Positions 33,424 through 42,903 of a stretch of DNA of 64,000 nucleotides are shown piece after piece. The translations under genes were made by a program, and so were the position numbers. How positions within the stretch are numbered: position 1 is the stretch's first letter; each line of letters opens with the position of its first letter. The notes under the pieces are model-generated. The model was not told the DNA's origin and made no database searches. It saw nothing but the letters and a program-made list of their open reading frames with translations. Source of the DNA: Bacteroides sp. (lineage in GTDB: Bacteria > Bacteroidota > Bacteroidia > Bacteroidales > Bacteroidaceae); assembly GCA_015060765.1 (NCBI GenBank), contig SUXW01000010.1, positions 33,757-97,756 of the forward strand. The letters are read 5' to 3'.

Positions 33424-34248
33424 ATGATACTGATAGCAGATAGCGGTTCGACCAAAACAGACTGGTGTATGGGCGATGGTCCGATTATTCACACATCGGG
33501 TATCAACCCCTTCCACCAATCATTAGAACAAATTCATCTCATATTATGTGATGAATTGCGCCCACAATTACCTACAAACGTTACATTCAGCGCCATCTAC
33601 TTTTATGGAGCAGGATGCATACCCGAGAAATCGCCCATCCTACAAAATGCGCTTCAGAATCTGTTTCCCGAAGCCTGCATTGAAGTACAGAGCGATTTAT
33701 TGGGAGCAGCCCGCGCTTTATGCGGTAAGTACTCTGGCATAGCATGCATATTAGGGACAGGTTCCAACTCCTGTTTCTACGACGGCAAACAAATTGTATC
33801 CAACGTATCCCCATTGGGCTATATATTAGGAGACGAAGGCAGTGGTGCCGTATTGGGGAAGCGCCTGGTAGGAGACTGTTTGAAGAAACAGCTTCCACCC
33901 GATATTTGTGAAGCTTTTCTGCAAACATTCGGACTAACGCCATCAGATATCATAGAAAGAGTGTACCGTCAACCTCAAGCCAACCGTTTTCTGGCCAGCC
34001 TCACTCCTTTCCTTTCGGCGCATCGGGAAAAACCAGAAATCCATCAATTGCTGGTATCCTGCTTTGAAGATTTCTTCCTCAGAAACATCATGCAATACCC
34101 CTATCAGAACAAGCCCGTGCATTTCGTGGGCTCTATAGCCTGGTATTTTCAAAAAGAAGTGAAAGAAGTAGCCCAAAGATTGGGTATCCAAACGGGAAAA
34201 ATTATTCAAAGTCCCATTGAAGAATTGAGGAATTATCATCGGAATTAA
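33424..34248 (+). CDS. BadF/BadG/BcrA/BcrD-type sugar kinase (N-acetylglucosamine kinase-like)
   Basis: 274 residues from the ATG at 33424, right after the GH43 stop. ASKHA-fold kinase: phosphate-1 motif LIADSGSTKTDW at the very start, phosphate-2 CILGTGSNSCFYDG, adenosine-side GYILGDEGSGAVLGKR. This branch includes eukaryotic-type GlcNAc kinases and related Bacteroides proteins. In an operon with GH43 it may phosphorylate a released sugar, or serve amino-sugar recycling together with the AmpG-like system upstream. Substrate not defined. Confidence 0.87.
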   Translation: MILIADSGSTKTDWCMGDGPIIHTSGINPFHQSLEQIHLILCDELRPQLPTNVTFSAIYFYGAGCIPEKSPILQNALQNLFPEACIEVQSDLLGAARALCGKYSGIACILGTGSNSCFYDGKQIVSNVSPLGYILGDEGSGAVLGKRLVGDCLKKQLPPDICEAFLQTFGLTPSDIIERVYRQPQANRFLASLTPFLSAHREKPEIHQLLVSCFEDFFLRNIMQYPYQNKPVHFVGSIAWYFQKEVKEVAQRLGIQTGKIIQSPIEELRNYHRN

Positions 34249-34266
34249 CGTTTCATATAGAAAATA

Positions 34267-34298
34267 ATTTCCTGAAATGCATTTGTGTTTCAGGAAAT
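34267..34298. promoter_or_regulatory. Inverted repeat at the rpsA promoter
   Basis: atttcctgaaa (34267-34277) and tttcaggaaat (34288-34298), perfect 11-bp arms. The loop contains the -33 TTTG and the -7 box starts six bases later. It may end the kinase transcript, act as an operator for rpsA, or both. Confidence 0.6.
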
Positions 34299-34311
34299 TA
34301 TTGTATCTTTG
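34282..34311 (+). promoter_or_regulatory. rpsA promoter
   Basis: TTTG at 34282-34285 and TATCTTTG at 34304-34311, 18 bases apart, followed by a 5' leader of about 65 AT-rich bases before 34380. Confidence 0.72.
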
Positions 34312-34379
34312 CGCCCGATTTAGATATATTATCAATATAAAGTCTAACGTAATTAACAATTTTATTAACTAATTTATTA

Positions 34380-36173
34380 ATGGAAAATTTAAAGAACATT
34401 GCTCCTATTGAAGATTTCAATTGGGATGCGTATGAAAACGGTGAAGCCTTGACTGGCATGAGCCACGAAGACCTTGAAAAGGCCTATGACGGTACTTTGA
34501 ACAAAGTAAACGACCGTGAGGTTGTAGACGGTACTGTAATCGCTATGAACAAGCGTGAAGTAGTTGTAAACATCGGCTACAAATCAGACGGTATCATTCC
34601 TTTGAATGAATTCCGCTACAATCCTGAATTGAAGGTTGGTGATACTGTAGAAGTATACATCGAAAATCAGGAAGACAAGAAGGGACAATTGATTTTGTCT
34701 CACAAGAAGGCACGTGCTACTCGTTCTTGGGATCGTGTTAACGCTGCTCTCGAAAATGAAGAAATCATTAAGGGTTACATCAAGTGCCGCACTAAGGGTG
34801 GTATGATTGTTGACGTATTCGGTATCGAAGCATTCTTGCCGGGTTCTCAAATTGATGTTAAGCCTATCCGTGACTACGATGTATTCGTAGGCAAGACTAT
34901 GGAATTCAAGGTGGTTAAGATCAACCAAGAATTCAAGAACGTAGTTGTTTCTCACAAAGCTCTTATCGAAGCTGAATTGGAACAACAGAAGAAAGAAATT
35001 ATCGGTAAGCTCGAAAAAGGACAAGTACTCGAAGGTACTGTTAAGAATATCACTTCTTACGGTGTATTCATCGACTTGGGCGGCGTAGACGGTTTGATTC
35101 ACATCACAGACTTGTCTTGGGGCCGTGTAAGCGATCCGAAGGAAGTTGTAGAATTGGATCAGAAGTTGAACGTAGTTATCCTTGACTTCGATGATGAAAA
35201 GAAGCGCATTGCTCTTGGTTTGAAGCAATTGACTCCTCATCCATGGGATGCTTTGAGCGCTGACTTGAAGGTAGGCGACAAGGTACAAGGTAAGGTAGTT
35301 GTAATGGCCGACTACGGTGCATTCATCGAAATCGCTACTGGCGTTGAAGGTTTGATCCACGTATCTGAAATGTCTTGGTCACAACACTTGCGTTCTGCTC
35401 AAGACTTCATGAAGGTAGGCGACGATGTAGAAGCTGTAATCTTGACACTCGACCGTGAAGAACGTAAGATGTCTTTGGGTATCAAGCAATTGAAATCAGA
35501 TCCATGGGAATCAATCGAAGAAAAGTATGCAGTAAGTACTAAGCACACAGCTAAAGTTCGCAACTTCACTAATTTCGGTGTATTCGTAGAAATCGAAGAA
35601 GGTGTTGATGGTTTGATCCACATCTCTGACTTGTCTTGGACTAAGAAGATTAAGCACCCATCTGAATTTACTCAAATTGGCGCTGATATCGAAGTACAAG
35701 TTCTCGAAATCGACAAGGAAAATCGTCGCTTGAGCCTCGGCCACAAGCAGTTGGAAGAAAATCCATGGGATGTATTCGAAACTGTATTCACTGTAGGTTC
35801 TGTACACGAAGGTACTATCATCGAAATGTTGGATAAGGGTGCAGTAGTTGCTTTGCCTTACGGTGTTGAAGGTTTCGCTACTCCTAAGCACTTGGTAAAA
35901 GAAGATGGCAAGCAAGCTCAAATGGACGAAAAGTTGGAATTCAAGGTGATTGAATTCAACAAGGAAGCTAAGCGTATCATCCTTTCTCACAGCCGCATTT
36001 TCGAAGATGTAGCTAAGGCTGAAGAAAAGGCTGAAAAGAAGGCTGCTGCTAAGGAAAGAAAAGCTAAGAAGCAAGAAGAAGCTCCAATGATCCAAAATCA
36101 AGCTGCTTCTACTACTTTGGGCGACATCGATGCTTTGGCTGCTTTGAAGCAACAATTGGAAGGTAAGAAGTAA
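34380..36173 (+). CDS. rpsA: 30S ribosomal protein S1
   Basis: 597 residues, six S1 RNA-binding repeats. The first two (about 45-110, 120-190) are the degenerate ribosome-binding type; repeats 3-5 show the classical pattern GxVxxITxYGVFIDLGGVDGLIHITDLSW, and repeat 6 ends IILSHSR. A charged tail of Ala/Lys/Glu follows (KAEEKAEKKAAAKERKAKK). S1 helps mRNA binding by the 30S subunit. In Bacteroidetes, which often lack Shine-Dalgarno sites, S1 is thought to matter strongly. Codon choice is highly biased (aag, gaa, ctt/ttg), as expected for high expression. Confidence 0.98.
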   Translation: MENLKNIAPIEDFNWDAYENGEALTGMSHEDLEKAYDGTLNKVNDREVVDGTVIAMNKREVVVNIGYKSDGIIPLNEFRYNPELKVGDTVEVYIENQEDKKGQLILSHKKARATRSWDRVNAALENEEIIKGYIKCRTKGGMIVDVFGIEAFLPGSQIDVKPIRDYDVFVGKTMEFKVVKINQEFKNVVVSHKALIEAELEQQKKEIIGKLEKGQVLEGTVKNITSYGVFIDLGGVDGLIHITDLSWGRVSDPKEVVELDQKLNVVILDFDDEKKRIALGLKQLTPHPWDALSADLKVGDKVQGKVVVMADYGAFIEIATGVEGLIHVSEMSWSQHLRSAQDFMKVGDDVEAVILTLDREERKMSLGIKQLKSDPWESIEEKYAVSTKHTAKVRNFTNFGVFVEIEEGVDGLIHISDLSWTKKIKHPSEFTQIGADIEVQVLEIDKENRRLSLGHKQLEENPWDVFETVFTVGSVHEGTIIEMLDKGAVVALPYGVEGFATPKHLVKEDGKQAQMDEKLEFKVIEFNKEAKRIILSHSRIFEDVAKAEEKAEKKAAAKERKAKKQEEAPMIQNQAASTTLGDIDALAALKQQLEGKK

Positions 36174-36198
36174 TTTCTTTAAAAACCAGTTTATATAA

Positions 36199-36232
36199 AG
36201 AGGATGTGGTATCTACACATCCTCTTTTTTTA
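36199..36232 (+). terminator. rpsA terminator
   Basis: agaggatgtg / cacatcctct, 10-bp perfect stem and a seven-base loop, followed by seven T. Confidence 0.92.
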
Positions 36233-36337
36233 TTTCTAAACGTTCAATTCTTAATTCTTATCACATTAAAATGACAATTATTACAAATGACAATTAGTGA
36301 AAAACATAGAATAATTCATACAATCAAAAAAAAGAAT

Positions 36338-36345
36338 TACCTTTG
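36338..36345 (+). promoter_or_regulatory. Bacteroides -7 box (TACCTTTG) directly before rnz
   Basis: TAnnTTTG ends only six bases before the rnz ATG at 36352, implying a nearly leaderless mRNA. Confidence 0.55.
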
Positions 36346-36351
36346 CAAGCG

Positions 36352-37266
36352 ATGGAAAAATTTGAAGTGAACATATTAGGTTGCGGTTCCGCATTGCCCA
36401 CCACCCGACATTTTTCTTCGTCGCAAGTGGTGAACATTCGGGAAAAACTTTTTATGATTGATTGCGGAGAAGGTGCACAATTACAACTCCGTCGATCCAA
36501 ATTAAAGTTTACCCGTCTCAACCATATCTTTATTTCTCATCTACACGGCGATCATTGTTTTGGTTTGATGGGACTAATTTCCACCTTCGGTTTGTTGGGA
36601 AGAACTGCCAAACTTCATATCTATGCACATGAACAATTGGAAAAGCTGTTGCGACCCCAACTTGACTTTTTCTGCAAGGGCATGACCTACGAAGTGGAGT
36701 TCCACTCCATCGACCCGACTCAAGCAACCGTAATATACGAAGATCGTTCGGTAACCGTCAGTACCATTCCATTGAAACATCGTATTCCCTCATGCGGATT
36801 TCTGTTTCAGGAAAAGAAAACACCCAATCATATCATCCGCGACATGATTGACTTCTATCAGATTCCCGTTTATGAATTGAACCGCATCAAGAATGGTGAA
36901 GACTATATCACACCCGACGGAACAGTGATTCCCAACCAACGGCTGACCACTCCTTCAGCAGAACCGAGAAGTTATGCATATTGTTCCGACACCATCCACC
37001 TACCTGGCATCATACCGCAAATCAAAGGAACGGACCTACTTTTTCATGAAGCAACCTTCATGCACGAAGATGTTGTCAGGGCTCAAGAAACATTTCACAC
37101 TACTGCCCAACAAGCCGCAGAAACGGCTCGCGATGCAAATGTGAAGCAATTGGTTATCGGACATTTTTCCGCACGATACGAAGACGAAACTTTGCTGTTA
37201 AAAGAAAGTCAAGCTATCTTTGCCAATACTCTTTTAGCCAAAGAGAATTTAAAAATAACCCTTTAA
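36352..37266 (+). CDS. rnz: Ribonuclease Z
   Basis: 304 residues from the ATG at 36352 (EKFEVNILGCGSALPTTRHF), the normal start of the family. Metallo-beta-lactamase fold: the zinc motif SHLHGDH near residue 61-67, LKHRIPSCGF, and downstream AYCSDTI and GHFSARYED give further ligands. RNase Z trims the 3' trailer of tRNA precursors. It leads an operon: the ECF sigma gene starts 10 bases after it. The -7 box is unusually close to the start codon. Confidence 0.96.
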   Translation: MEKFEVNILGCGSALPTTRHFSSSQVVNIREKLFMIDCGEGAQLQLRRSKLKFTRLNHIFISHLHGDHCFGLMGLISTFGLLGRTAKLHIYAHEQLEKLLRPQLDFFCKGMTYEVEFHSIDPTQATVIYEDRSVTVSTIPLKHRIPSCGFLFQEKKTPNHIIRDMIDFYQIPVYELNRIKNGEDYITPDGTVIPNQRLTTPSAEPRSYAYCSDTIHLPGIIPQIKGTDLLFHEATFMHEDVVRAQETFHTTAQQAAETARDANVKQLVIGHFSARYEDETLLLKESQAIFANTLLAKENLKITL

Positions 37267-37276
37267 CAATCTGCAG

Positions 37277-37828
37277 ATGAACAAATATAACGAAAAAGAA
37301 GTGATTGCTCTTCTGCAAGATCCACAACGCCAACGGGAAGCGTTCGAGTGTATTGTAAAAGAATATAGCGAACAACTATATTGGCAAATCAGACGAATGG
37401 TACTTACCCATGATGATGCCAATGACATTCTACAAAATACGTTTATTAAAGCCTGGTTGAATATTGACTATTTCCGCGGAGAAGCCAAGATGTCGACCTG
37501 GCTATATCGGATTGCACTTAACGAATGTCTGACTTTTCTCAACAAGCAACGAGCTAACAACCATCTTTCCATTGATGAGAGTAATATAGAAATGATTCAA
37601 AAGTTGGAAAGTGATCCTTATTTTGATGGAGATGAAACGCAAAAAGCATTTCTCAAAGCTGTTCAGACTTTGCCCGAAAAACAAAGGATTGTCTTTAATC
37701 TAAAATATTTTAAAGAGATGAAATACGAAGAAATTTCTGAAATCATAGGAACCAGTGTAGGAGCCTTGAAAGCTTCGTACCATCATGCAGTAAAAAAAAT
37801 AGAGGCATATTTAGAGAAAGTAATTTAA
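37277..37828 (+). CDS. ECF-type RNA polymerase sigma factor
   Basis: 183 residues. Region 2 covers about 20-90 (LTHDDANDILQNTFIKAWLNIDYFRGEAKMSTWLYRIALNECL), region 4 about 120-180 (LPEKQRIVFNLKYFKEMKYEEISEIIGTSVGALKASYHHAVKKI). No extra domain. Co-transcribed with rnz and followed by a small membrane protein that could be its anti-sigma factor. Typical anti-sigma zinc motifs are not seen there, so control is open. Confidence 0.94.
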   Translation: MNKYNEKEVIALLQDPQRQREAFECIVKEYSEQLYWQIRRMVLTHDDANDILQNTFIKAWLNIDYFRGEAKMSTWLYRIALNECLTFLNKQRANNHLSIDESNIEMIQKLESDPYFDGDETQKAFLKAVQTLPEKQRIVFNLKYFKEMKYEEISEIIGTSVGALKASYHHAVKKIEAYLEKVI

Positions 37829-37871
37829 ACCTTTTACATCTATAAAAATCTAATAAAAGTAAGATTTAGAA

Positions 37872-38249
37872 ATGAAAGAGGAAAACAATTTGTTAAGGAA
37901 AGTCGGTAAAAAGGACCATTTTCGGGTTCCGGACCGATATTTTGAAGACTTTTCTAAGGAATTGATGAACAACCTTCCAGAAAAGGAGACATTCGATGCC
38001 ACCCAAGAAATTACGATGTGGCAACGTGTCAAGCCATGGCTATACATGACAGCCATGTTTTGTGGAATCATGCTTTCTGTCAAACTTTTTGTTGGAGATC
38101 CTCAGCAAGAAGAGTTTATATCAATTCCTCCTATAGAAGCAGAAAGTTTGACCGACGAAGATTGGAAACATCTCATTGACCAATCGATGATAGACGATTA
38201 TTCATTATACGAATTGCTAACCGATACCGAAAACAACATAAATTATTAA
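37872..38249 (+). CDS. Single-pass membrane protein, possible anti-sigma partner
   Basis: 125 residues. A cytosolic N-terminus (1-58) with KKDHFRVPDRYFEDFSKELMN, one membrane segment (PWLYMTAMFCGIMLSVKLFV), and an acidic C-terminal part outside with SLTDEDWKHLIDQSMIDDYSLYELLTD. This topology and the position 43 bases after an ECF sigma gene are those of an anti-sigma factor; no zinc-binding HxxxCxxC motif is present. The RVPxxYFExF pattern is common in such Bacteroidetes proteins. Confidence 0.78.
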   Translation: MKEENNLLRKVGKKDHFRVPDRYFEDFSKELMNNLPEKETFDATQEITMWQRVKPWLYMTAMFCGIMLSVKLFVGDPQQEEFISIPPIEAESLTDEDWKHLIDQSMIDDYSLYELLTDTENNINY

Positions 38250-38259
38250 ATTTATACTC

Positions 38260-38706
38260 ATGAAAAATATCCTTTTATTCATATGCTTGCTCTGCTTTAG
38301 CTTATCTGCTACAGCCCAAAAGAAAGATAAATGTTCCAAAGAAGAGTTCCGTGCCAAGAAAACGGCTTACTTAAAAGAAAAAGCCAATTTGACAGATGAA
38401 GAAGCCATGAAATTCTTCCCTCTTTATTTCCAATTGGAAGACTTAAAAAAAGACATCAATGGAAAAGCTTGGGCCAAAGCACGAAAGGGAATGAACCCCG
38501 AGACAACCGAAAAAGAATATGAAGATATTGCCAATTTTTACGTAAATGCAGAAATACAGGCTGCTGAATTGGATAAGGAATACCTGGAAAAGTTCAAAAC
38601 TGTTCTATCAGCCAAAAAGATTTACATGGTAATCCGTGCCGAAATAAAATTCAACCGTAATATGCTGAAGATTATCCACCCAGACAAAAATAAAAAAAAC
38701 AAATAA
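38260..38706 (+). CDS. Periplasmic Spy/CpxP-like protein
   Basis: 148 residues with a clear signal peptide (LLFICLLCFSLSATAQ). The mature part is helical and basic, with KEKANLTDEEAMKFFPLYFQLEDLKKDI, an LTxxEAxKFxPLYxE pattern resembling the LTxxQ motif of Spy/CpxP-type periplasmic stress proteins. As third gene of the ECF operon it may be a sensor, chaperone or target of that sigma factor. The family is not firmly named. Confidence 0.72.
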   Translation: MKNILLFICLLCFSLSATAQKKDKCSKEEFRAKKTAYLKEKANLTDEEAMKFFPLYFQLEDLKKDINGKAWAKARKGMNPETTEKEYEDIANFYVNAEIQAAELDKEYLEKFKTVLSAKKIYMVIRAEIKFNRNMLKIIHPDKNKKNK

Positions 38707-38707
38707 A

Positions 38708-38741
38708 AAAGAAAGGCTTTCTACAAGCCTTTCTTTTTTGC
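38708..38741. terminator. Bidirectional terminator between the ECF operon and mazG
   Basis: aaaaaagaaaggctt / aagcctttcttttttg with a five-base loop; T-runs on both strands. It includes the mazG stop codon at 38721. Confidence 0.85.
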
Positions 38742-39506
38742 TTCATTCCATAAAGCATCCATCTCTTCGAGGGTCATATCCTTCAGGTTGACACCTTCCT
38801 TAATCGTATGCTCCTCTACATAATTGAAGCGACGGATAAATTTCTGATTGGTACGCTCCAATGCATTATCAGGATTAATTTTATACAAACGGGCCGCATT
38901 GATCAGACTAAACATTACATCACCGAATTCGGCTTCTGCCTTGTCTTTGTCCATATTTTCCACTTCCACCTCAAATTCGCTGATTTCTTCCTTTACTTTC
39001 TTCCAGATATCCTTACGATCTTCCCAATCAAACCCCACATTCCGTGCCTTGTCCTGAATGCGATAAGCTTTGATGAGCGAAGGCAAAGCTGATGGCACTC
39101 CACTCAGCACCATTTTATTGCCGTCTTTTTCCTTCATCTTAATCTGTTCCCAATTTTCACTCACCTTTTCAGGTGTATCGGCCTGCACCTCACCAAACAC
39201 ATGTGGATGACGGAATATAAGTTTATCGCACAAACGATCGCACACATCCTTCATATCGAAATCGCCCGTTTCACTTGCTATCTTCGCATAAAAAGCCACG
39301 TGTAGCAACACATCACCCAATTCCTTACAGATATCCTTCTTGTCATCCTTCATCAAAGCATCACACAATTCATATGTTTCTTCTATGGTATTCGGACGCA
39401 AGCTCTCGTTGGTCTGTTTACGGTCCCACGGGCATTTGTCACGTAATTCATCGAGTACGTCGAGGAAGCGGCCAAAAGCCTCCATTTGTTCCTTTCTTGT
39501 ATGCAT
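38721..39506 (-). CDS. mazG: Nucleoside triphosphate pyrophosphohydrolase MazG
   Basis: 261 residues from 39506 (HTRKEQMEAFGRFLDVLDEL); a longer upstream reading is not supported. Two MazG domains: the first has CPWDRKQTNESLRPNTIEETYEL and KELGDVLLHVAFYA, the second KVKEEISEFEVEVE and EFGDVMFSLINAARL; the EExxE and ExxD residues bind magnesium. It hydrolyses (d)NTPs to monophosphates and removes damaged nucleotides. Length normal. Divergent from valS. Confidence 0.96.
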   Translation of the reverse strand: MHTRKEQMEAFGRFLDVLDELRDKCPWDRKQTNESLRPNTIEETYELCDALMKDDKKDICKELGDVLLHVAFYAKIASETGDFDMKDVCDRLCDKLIFRHPHVFGEVQADTPEKVSENWEQIKMKEKDGNKMVLSGVPSALPSLIKAYRIQDKARNVGFDWEDRKDIWKKVKEEISEFEVEVENMDKDKAEAEFGDVMFSLINAARLYKINPDNALERTNQKFIRRFNYVEEHTIKEGVNLKDMTLEEMDALWNEAKKKGL

Positions 39507-39708
39507 AATTCTATTTTTAATTATGCCAAAAATAAGACATTTTATTCTCCCCGCCAAAAAGTTATTCTCAAAAATGCGTTTGCTCATAGAAAACCAAATA
39601 GGAGGATGGCACATCAAACTTTCTTCGCACAAAAAAGCAATTATTCCAATGACTTTTATTAATTTTGCAACCTATTGTGTGATAATCATTAAATTAACGA
39701 TATAAGAA

Positions 39709-42348
39709 ATGGAATTAGCAAGCAAGTACAATCCCGCTGAAGTGGAGGGAAAATGGTACCAGTATTGGCTGGACAACAAACTTTTCAGTTCTAAACCCGA
39801 CGGACGTGAACCGTACACCGTCGTCATCCCGCCGCCCAACGTAACTGGTGTTCTCCACATGGGACACATGCTGAACAATACGATCCAAGATATTTTGGTA
39901 CGTCGTGCCCGTATGGAAGGCAAGAATGCCTGCTGGGTACCGGGTACTGACCACGCATCCATCGCTACCGAAGCTAAGGTGGTAAACAAATTGGCACAAC
40001 AGGGTATCAAGAAGACCGACCTTACCCGCGAAGAATTCTTGAAGCATGCCTGGGAATGGACCGACGAACACGGTGGTATCATTTTAAAGCAACTCCGCAA
40101 ACTCGGTGCTTCGTGTGATTGGGACCGTACGGCCTTCACTATGGATGAAGAACGTAGCGCCAGCGTAATCAAAGTATTCTGCGATTTGTATAACAAAGGC
40201 TTGATTTATCGCGGTGTACGCATGGTAAACTGGGACCCGAAAGCACTGACCGCCCTTTCCGACGAGGAAGTTATCTACAAGGAAGAACATAGCAAATTGT
40301 ATTACCTTCGTTATAAAGTGGAAGGCGATGCAGAAGGACGCTATGCCGTAGTAGCTACCACTCGTCCGGAAACCATCATGGGTGATACCGCTATGTGTAT
40401 CAATCCGAACGACCCGAAGAACGAATGGTTGAAGGGTAAGAAGGTTATCGTGCCGTTGGTAGGCCGTGTGATTCCGGTGATTGAAGACGACTATGTAGAT
40501 GTGGAATTCGGTACCGGTTGTTTGAAAGTGACACCTGCCCACGATGTGAACGACTATATGCTGGGTGAAAAGTACAATCTCCCAAGCATCGATATCTTCA
40601 ATGACAATGGAACTTTGAGTGAAGCAGCCGGTCTCTATGTAGGTATGGACCGCTTTGACGTTCGTAAGCAGATTGAACAGGATTTGGCTGCTGCCGACCT
40701 TTTGGAAAAGGTAGAAGCCTATACCAATAAAGTGGGTTGCTCGGAACGTACTGGTGTAGCCATCGAACCGAAACTTTCTATGCAATGGTTCCTAAAAATG
40801 CAGCACTTTGCAGACATGGCACTTCCACCGGTCATGAACGATGCATTGAAGTTCTATCCGGCCAAGTATAAGAACACTTATCGTAATTGGTTGGAAAACA
40901 TCAAGGACTGGTGTATCAGCCGTCAGTTGTGGTGGGGTCATCGCATCCCGGCCTATTACTTGCCGGAAGGTGGTTTCGTAGTAGCCGAAACTGTAGAAGA
41001 AGCATTGGCTAAGGCCATCGAAAAGACAGGCAACAAGGATTTGAAGGCAGCAGACCTCCGTCAGGATGAAGACTGCCTCGACACTTGGTTCTCTTCTTGG
41101 TTGTGGCCGATTTCATTGTTCGATGGTATCAACAATCCAGGTAATGAAGAAATCAAGTACTACTACCCTACCAGTGACTTGGTAACAGGTCCAGACATCA
41201 TCTTCTTCTGGGTAGCCCGTATGATTATGGCTGGTTATGAATACTTGGGTGACATGCCGTTCAAGAACGTATATTTTACTGGTATTGTACGCGACAAGAT
41301 TGGTCGCAAAATGTCGAAATCACTCGGTAACTCTCCCGACCCATTGGATTTGATTGACCGCTACGGTGCCGATGGTGTTCGTATGGGTATGATGCTTTCA
41401 GCTCCTGCTGGCAACGACATTCTTTTCGACGATGCTCTTTGCGAACAAGGCCGTAATTTCAACAACAAGATTTGGAATGCTTTCCGTCTGGTGAAGGGAT
41501 GGTCAGTAGAAGATATTGCTCAACCCGAATATGCCGCTCTCGCTACCGAATGGTTTGAATCCATGCTTGCCAAGACAGCAGCCGAAGTGGACGACCTCTT
41601 CAGCAAATACCGCTTGAGTGAAGCGTTGATGGCCGTTTACAAATTGTTCTGGGATGAATTCTCCAGTTGGTACTTGGAAATGGTAAAGCCGGCCTACATC
41701 GACGGCAAGGCTCAACCTATTGACAAGAAGACATACGAAAAGACTTTGAGTTTCTTTGATAGTCTCTTGAAACTGTTGCACCCGTTCATGCCGTTCATCA
41801 CCGAAGAGCTGTGGCAACACATCTACGACCGCAAGGAAGGTGAAAGTCTGATGGTACAGACTTTGGATATCTGCAAAGGCTGTAACGAAGGCATTATCAA
41901 GAACTTCGAAATTGTAAAGGAAGTCATCGGCGGTATCCGTACCATCCGTTTGCAGAAGAACATCGCTCAAAAGGAACCACTTGCTCTTCAAGTAGTAGGT
42001 GAAAATCCCGTTGCCGCTTTCAATTCCATCATCAGCAAGTTATGCAACTTGAACGACATTGAAGTGGAAGGCAACAAATCGGAAGGATCGGCATCGTTCA
42101 TGGTCGGAACCACCGAATATGCAATACCTCTAGGCAACCTCATCAATGTAGAAGAAGAATTGAAGAAACTGGAAGCTGATTTGAAATACAACGAGGGATT
42201 CTTACAAAGTGTATTGAAGAAGCTGAGCAATGAGAAATTCGTAAGCAAGGCTCCAGCCAACGTCATCGAAATGGAACGTAAGAAACAAGCCGATGCCGAA
42301 AGCAAGATTGCTTCTTTGAAAGAAAGTATCGCTGCTTTAAAGAAATAA
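39709..42348 (+). CDS. valS: Valine-tRNA ligase
   Basis: 879 residues, normal for ValRS. The HIGH-type motif is HMGH within [14 protein letters not shown] (about 40-55), and KMSKS is present ([17 protein letters not shown]). The editing CP1 domain includes [15 protein letters not shown]-terminal coiled coil ([20 protein letters not shown] ... SIAALKK) binds tRNA. No T-box-like leader is seen. A perfect terminator hairpin follows. Confidence 0.98.
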   Translation: MELASKYNPAEVEGKWYQYWLDNKLFSSKPDGREPYTVVIPPPNVTGVLHMGHMLNNTIQDILVRRARMEGKNACWVPGTDHASIATEAKVVNKLAQQGIKKTDLTREEFLKHAWEWTDEHGGIILKQLRKLGASCDWDRTAFTMDEERSASVIKVFCDLYNKGLIYRGVRMVNWDPKALTALSDEEVIYKEEHSKLYYLRYKVEGDAEGRYAVVATTRPETIMGDTAMCINPNDPKNEWLKGKKVIVPLVGRVIPVIEDDYVDVEFGTGCLKVTPAHDVNDYMLGEKYNLPSIDIFNDNGTLSEAAGLYVGMDRFDVRKQIEQDLAAADLLEKVEAYTNKVGCSERTGVAIEPKLSMQWFLKMQHFADMALPPVMNDALKFYPAKYKNTYRNWLENIKDWCISRQLWWGHRIPAYYLPEGGFVVAETVEEALAKAIEKTGNKDLKAADLRQDEDCLDTWFSSWLWPISLFDGINNPGNEEIKYYYPTSDLVTGPDIIFFWVARMIMAGYEYLGDMPFKNVYFTGIVRDKIGRKMSKSLGNSPDPLDLIDRYGADGVRMGMMLSAPAGNDILFDDALCEQGRNFNNKIWNAFRLVKGWSVEDIAQPEYAALATEWFESMLAKTAAEVDDLFSKYRLSEALMAVYKLFWDEFSSWYLEMVKPAYIDGKAQPIDKKTYEKTLSFFDSLLKLLHPFMPFITEELWQHIYDRKEGESLMVQTLDICKGCNEGIIKNFEIVKEVIGGIRTIRLQKNIAQKEPLALQVVGENPVAAFNSIISKLCNLNDIEVEGNKSEGSASFMVGTTEYAIPLGNLINVEEELKKLEADLKYNEGFLQSVLKKLSNEKFVSKAPANVIEMERKKQADAESKIASLKESIAALKK

Positions 42349-42354
42349 GCCCAT

Positions 42355-42388
42355 AAAAAAAGGAACCTCCGGGTTCCTTTTTTTTACT
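42355..42388 (+). terminator. valS terminator
   Basis: aaaaaaaggaacc / ggttccttttttt with a four-base loop, directly after the stop codon. Also suits the convergent gene ending at 42393. Confidence 0.88.
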
Positions 42389-42392
42389 TGAT

Positions 42393-42842
42393 CTATTTTT
42401 CTAACAATTCTTTTAAAAAAGCATCCAGTTCTTCGTCCAAGCCTTTCAGCAACTCATCGTTGATAAACATAGTTTCATTTTCATCGATCAAAAGAAGTTC
42501 AGCTATCGTTTCCTTCTCTTCGTCCACCAGCACAATAGAATAAGGTTTCAACAAATTTATCTGGTCAAATAAACCTTCATTTTGCAAATTGCCTAATACT
42601 TGTTTCAAGTCACTTTCTACCGAACTATGAAAATTTTCTGGTACACAATCTGTCCAATCCTGCACAATCACACGAGACAATTCTTCATCATTGTCATTAT
42701 AAAGCACCAACTCTCCAGTATCTTGCAATGGCTGCAAATAAATATCCGTAACGACGCTCGTTTCATTTTCAGACAAATATCTTTCCAATGCCTTTTTAAT
42801 GGCATCGACAATAGAAGTATATGACTGTGCGCTTAATTTCAT
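42393..42842 (-). CDS. Conserved hypothetical acidic protein
   Basis: 149 residues from 42842. Strongly acidic C-terminus (DEELDAFLKELLEK), with an alternating strand pattern before it (VVTDIYLQPLQDTGELVLYNDNDEELSR, SIVLVDEEKETIAELLLIDENETM). No signal, no membrane segment. Looks like a small cytosolic protein of Bacteroidales; I do not recognise a function. Separated by 61 bases from the DUF6340 gene on the same strand, so perhaps co-transcribed. Confidence 0.82.
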   Translation of the reverse strand: MKLSAQSYTSIVDAIKKALERYLSENETSVVTDIYLQPLQDTGELVLYNDNDEELSRVIVQDWTDCVPENFHSSVESDLKQVLGNLQNEGLFDQINLLKPYSIVLVDEEKETIAELLLIDENETMFINDELLKGLDEELDAFLKELLEK

Positions 42843-42903
42843 AACCAAATATTATAAATGAAGTTCAAATATACAAAAAAAACAGTTCAACCAAGAGTTT
42901 TTC

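Noticed and set aside
28652..34248. Complete polysaccharide utilisation locus
   Set aside because: There is no SusC/SusD pair, hybrid two-component system or other regulator next to the glycan enzymes, so the term is not used.
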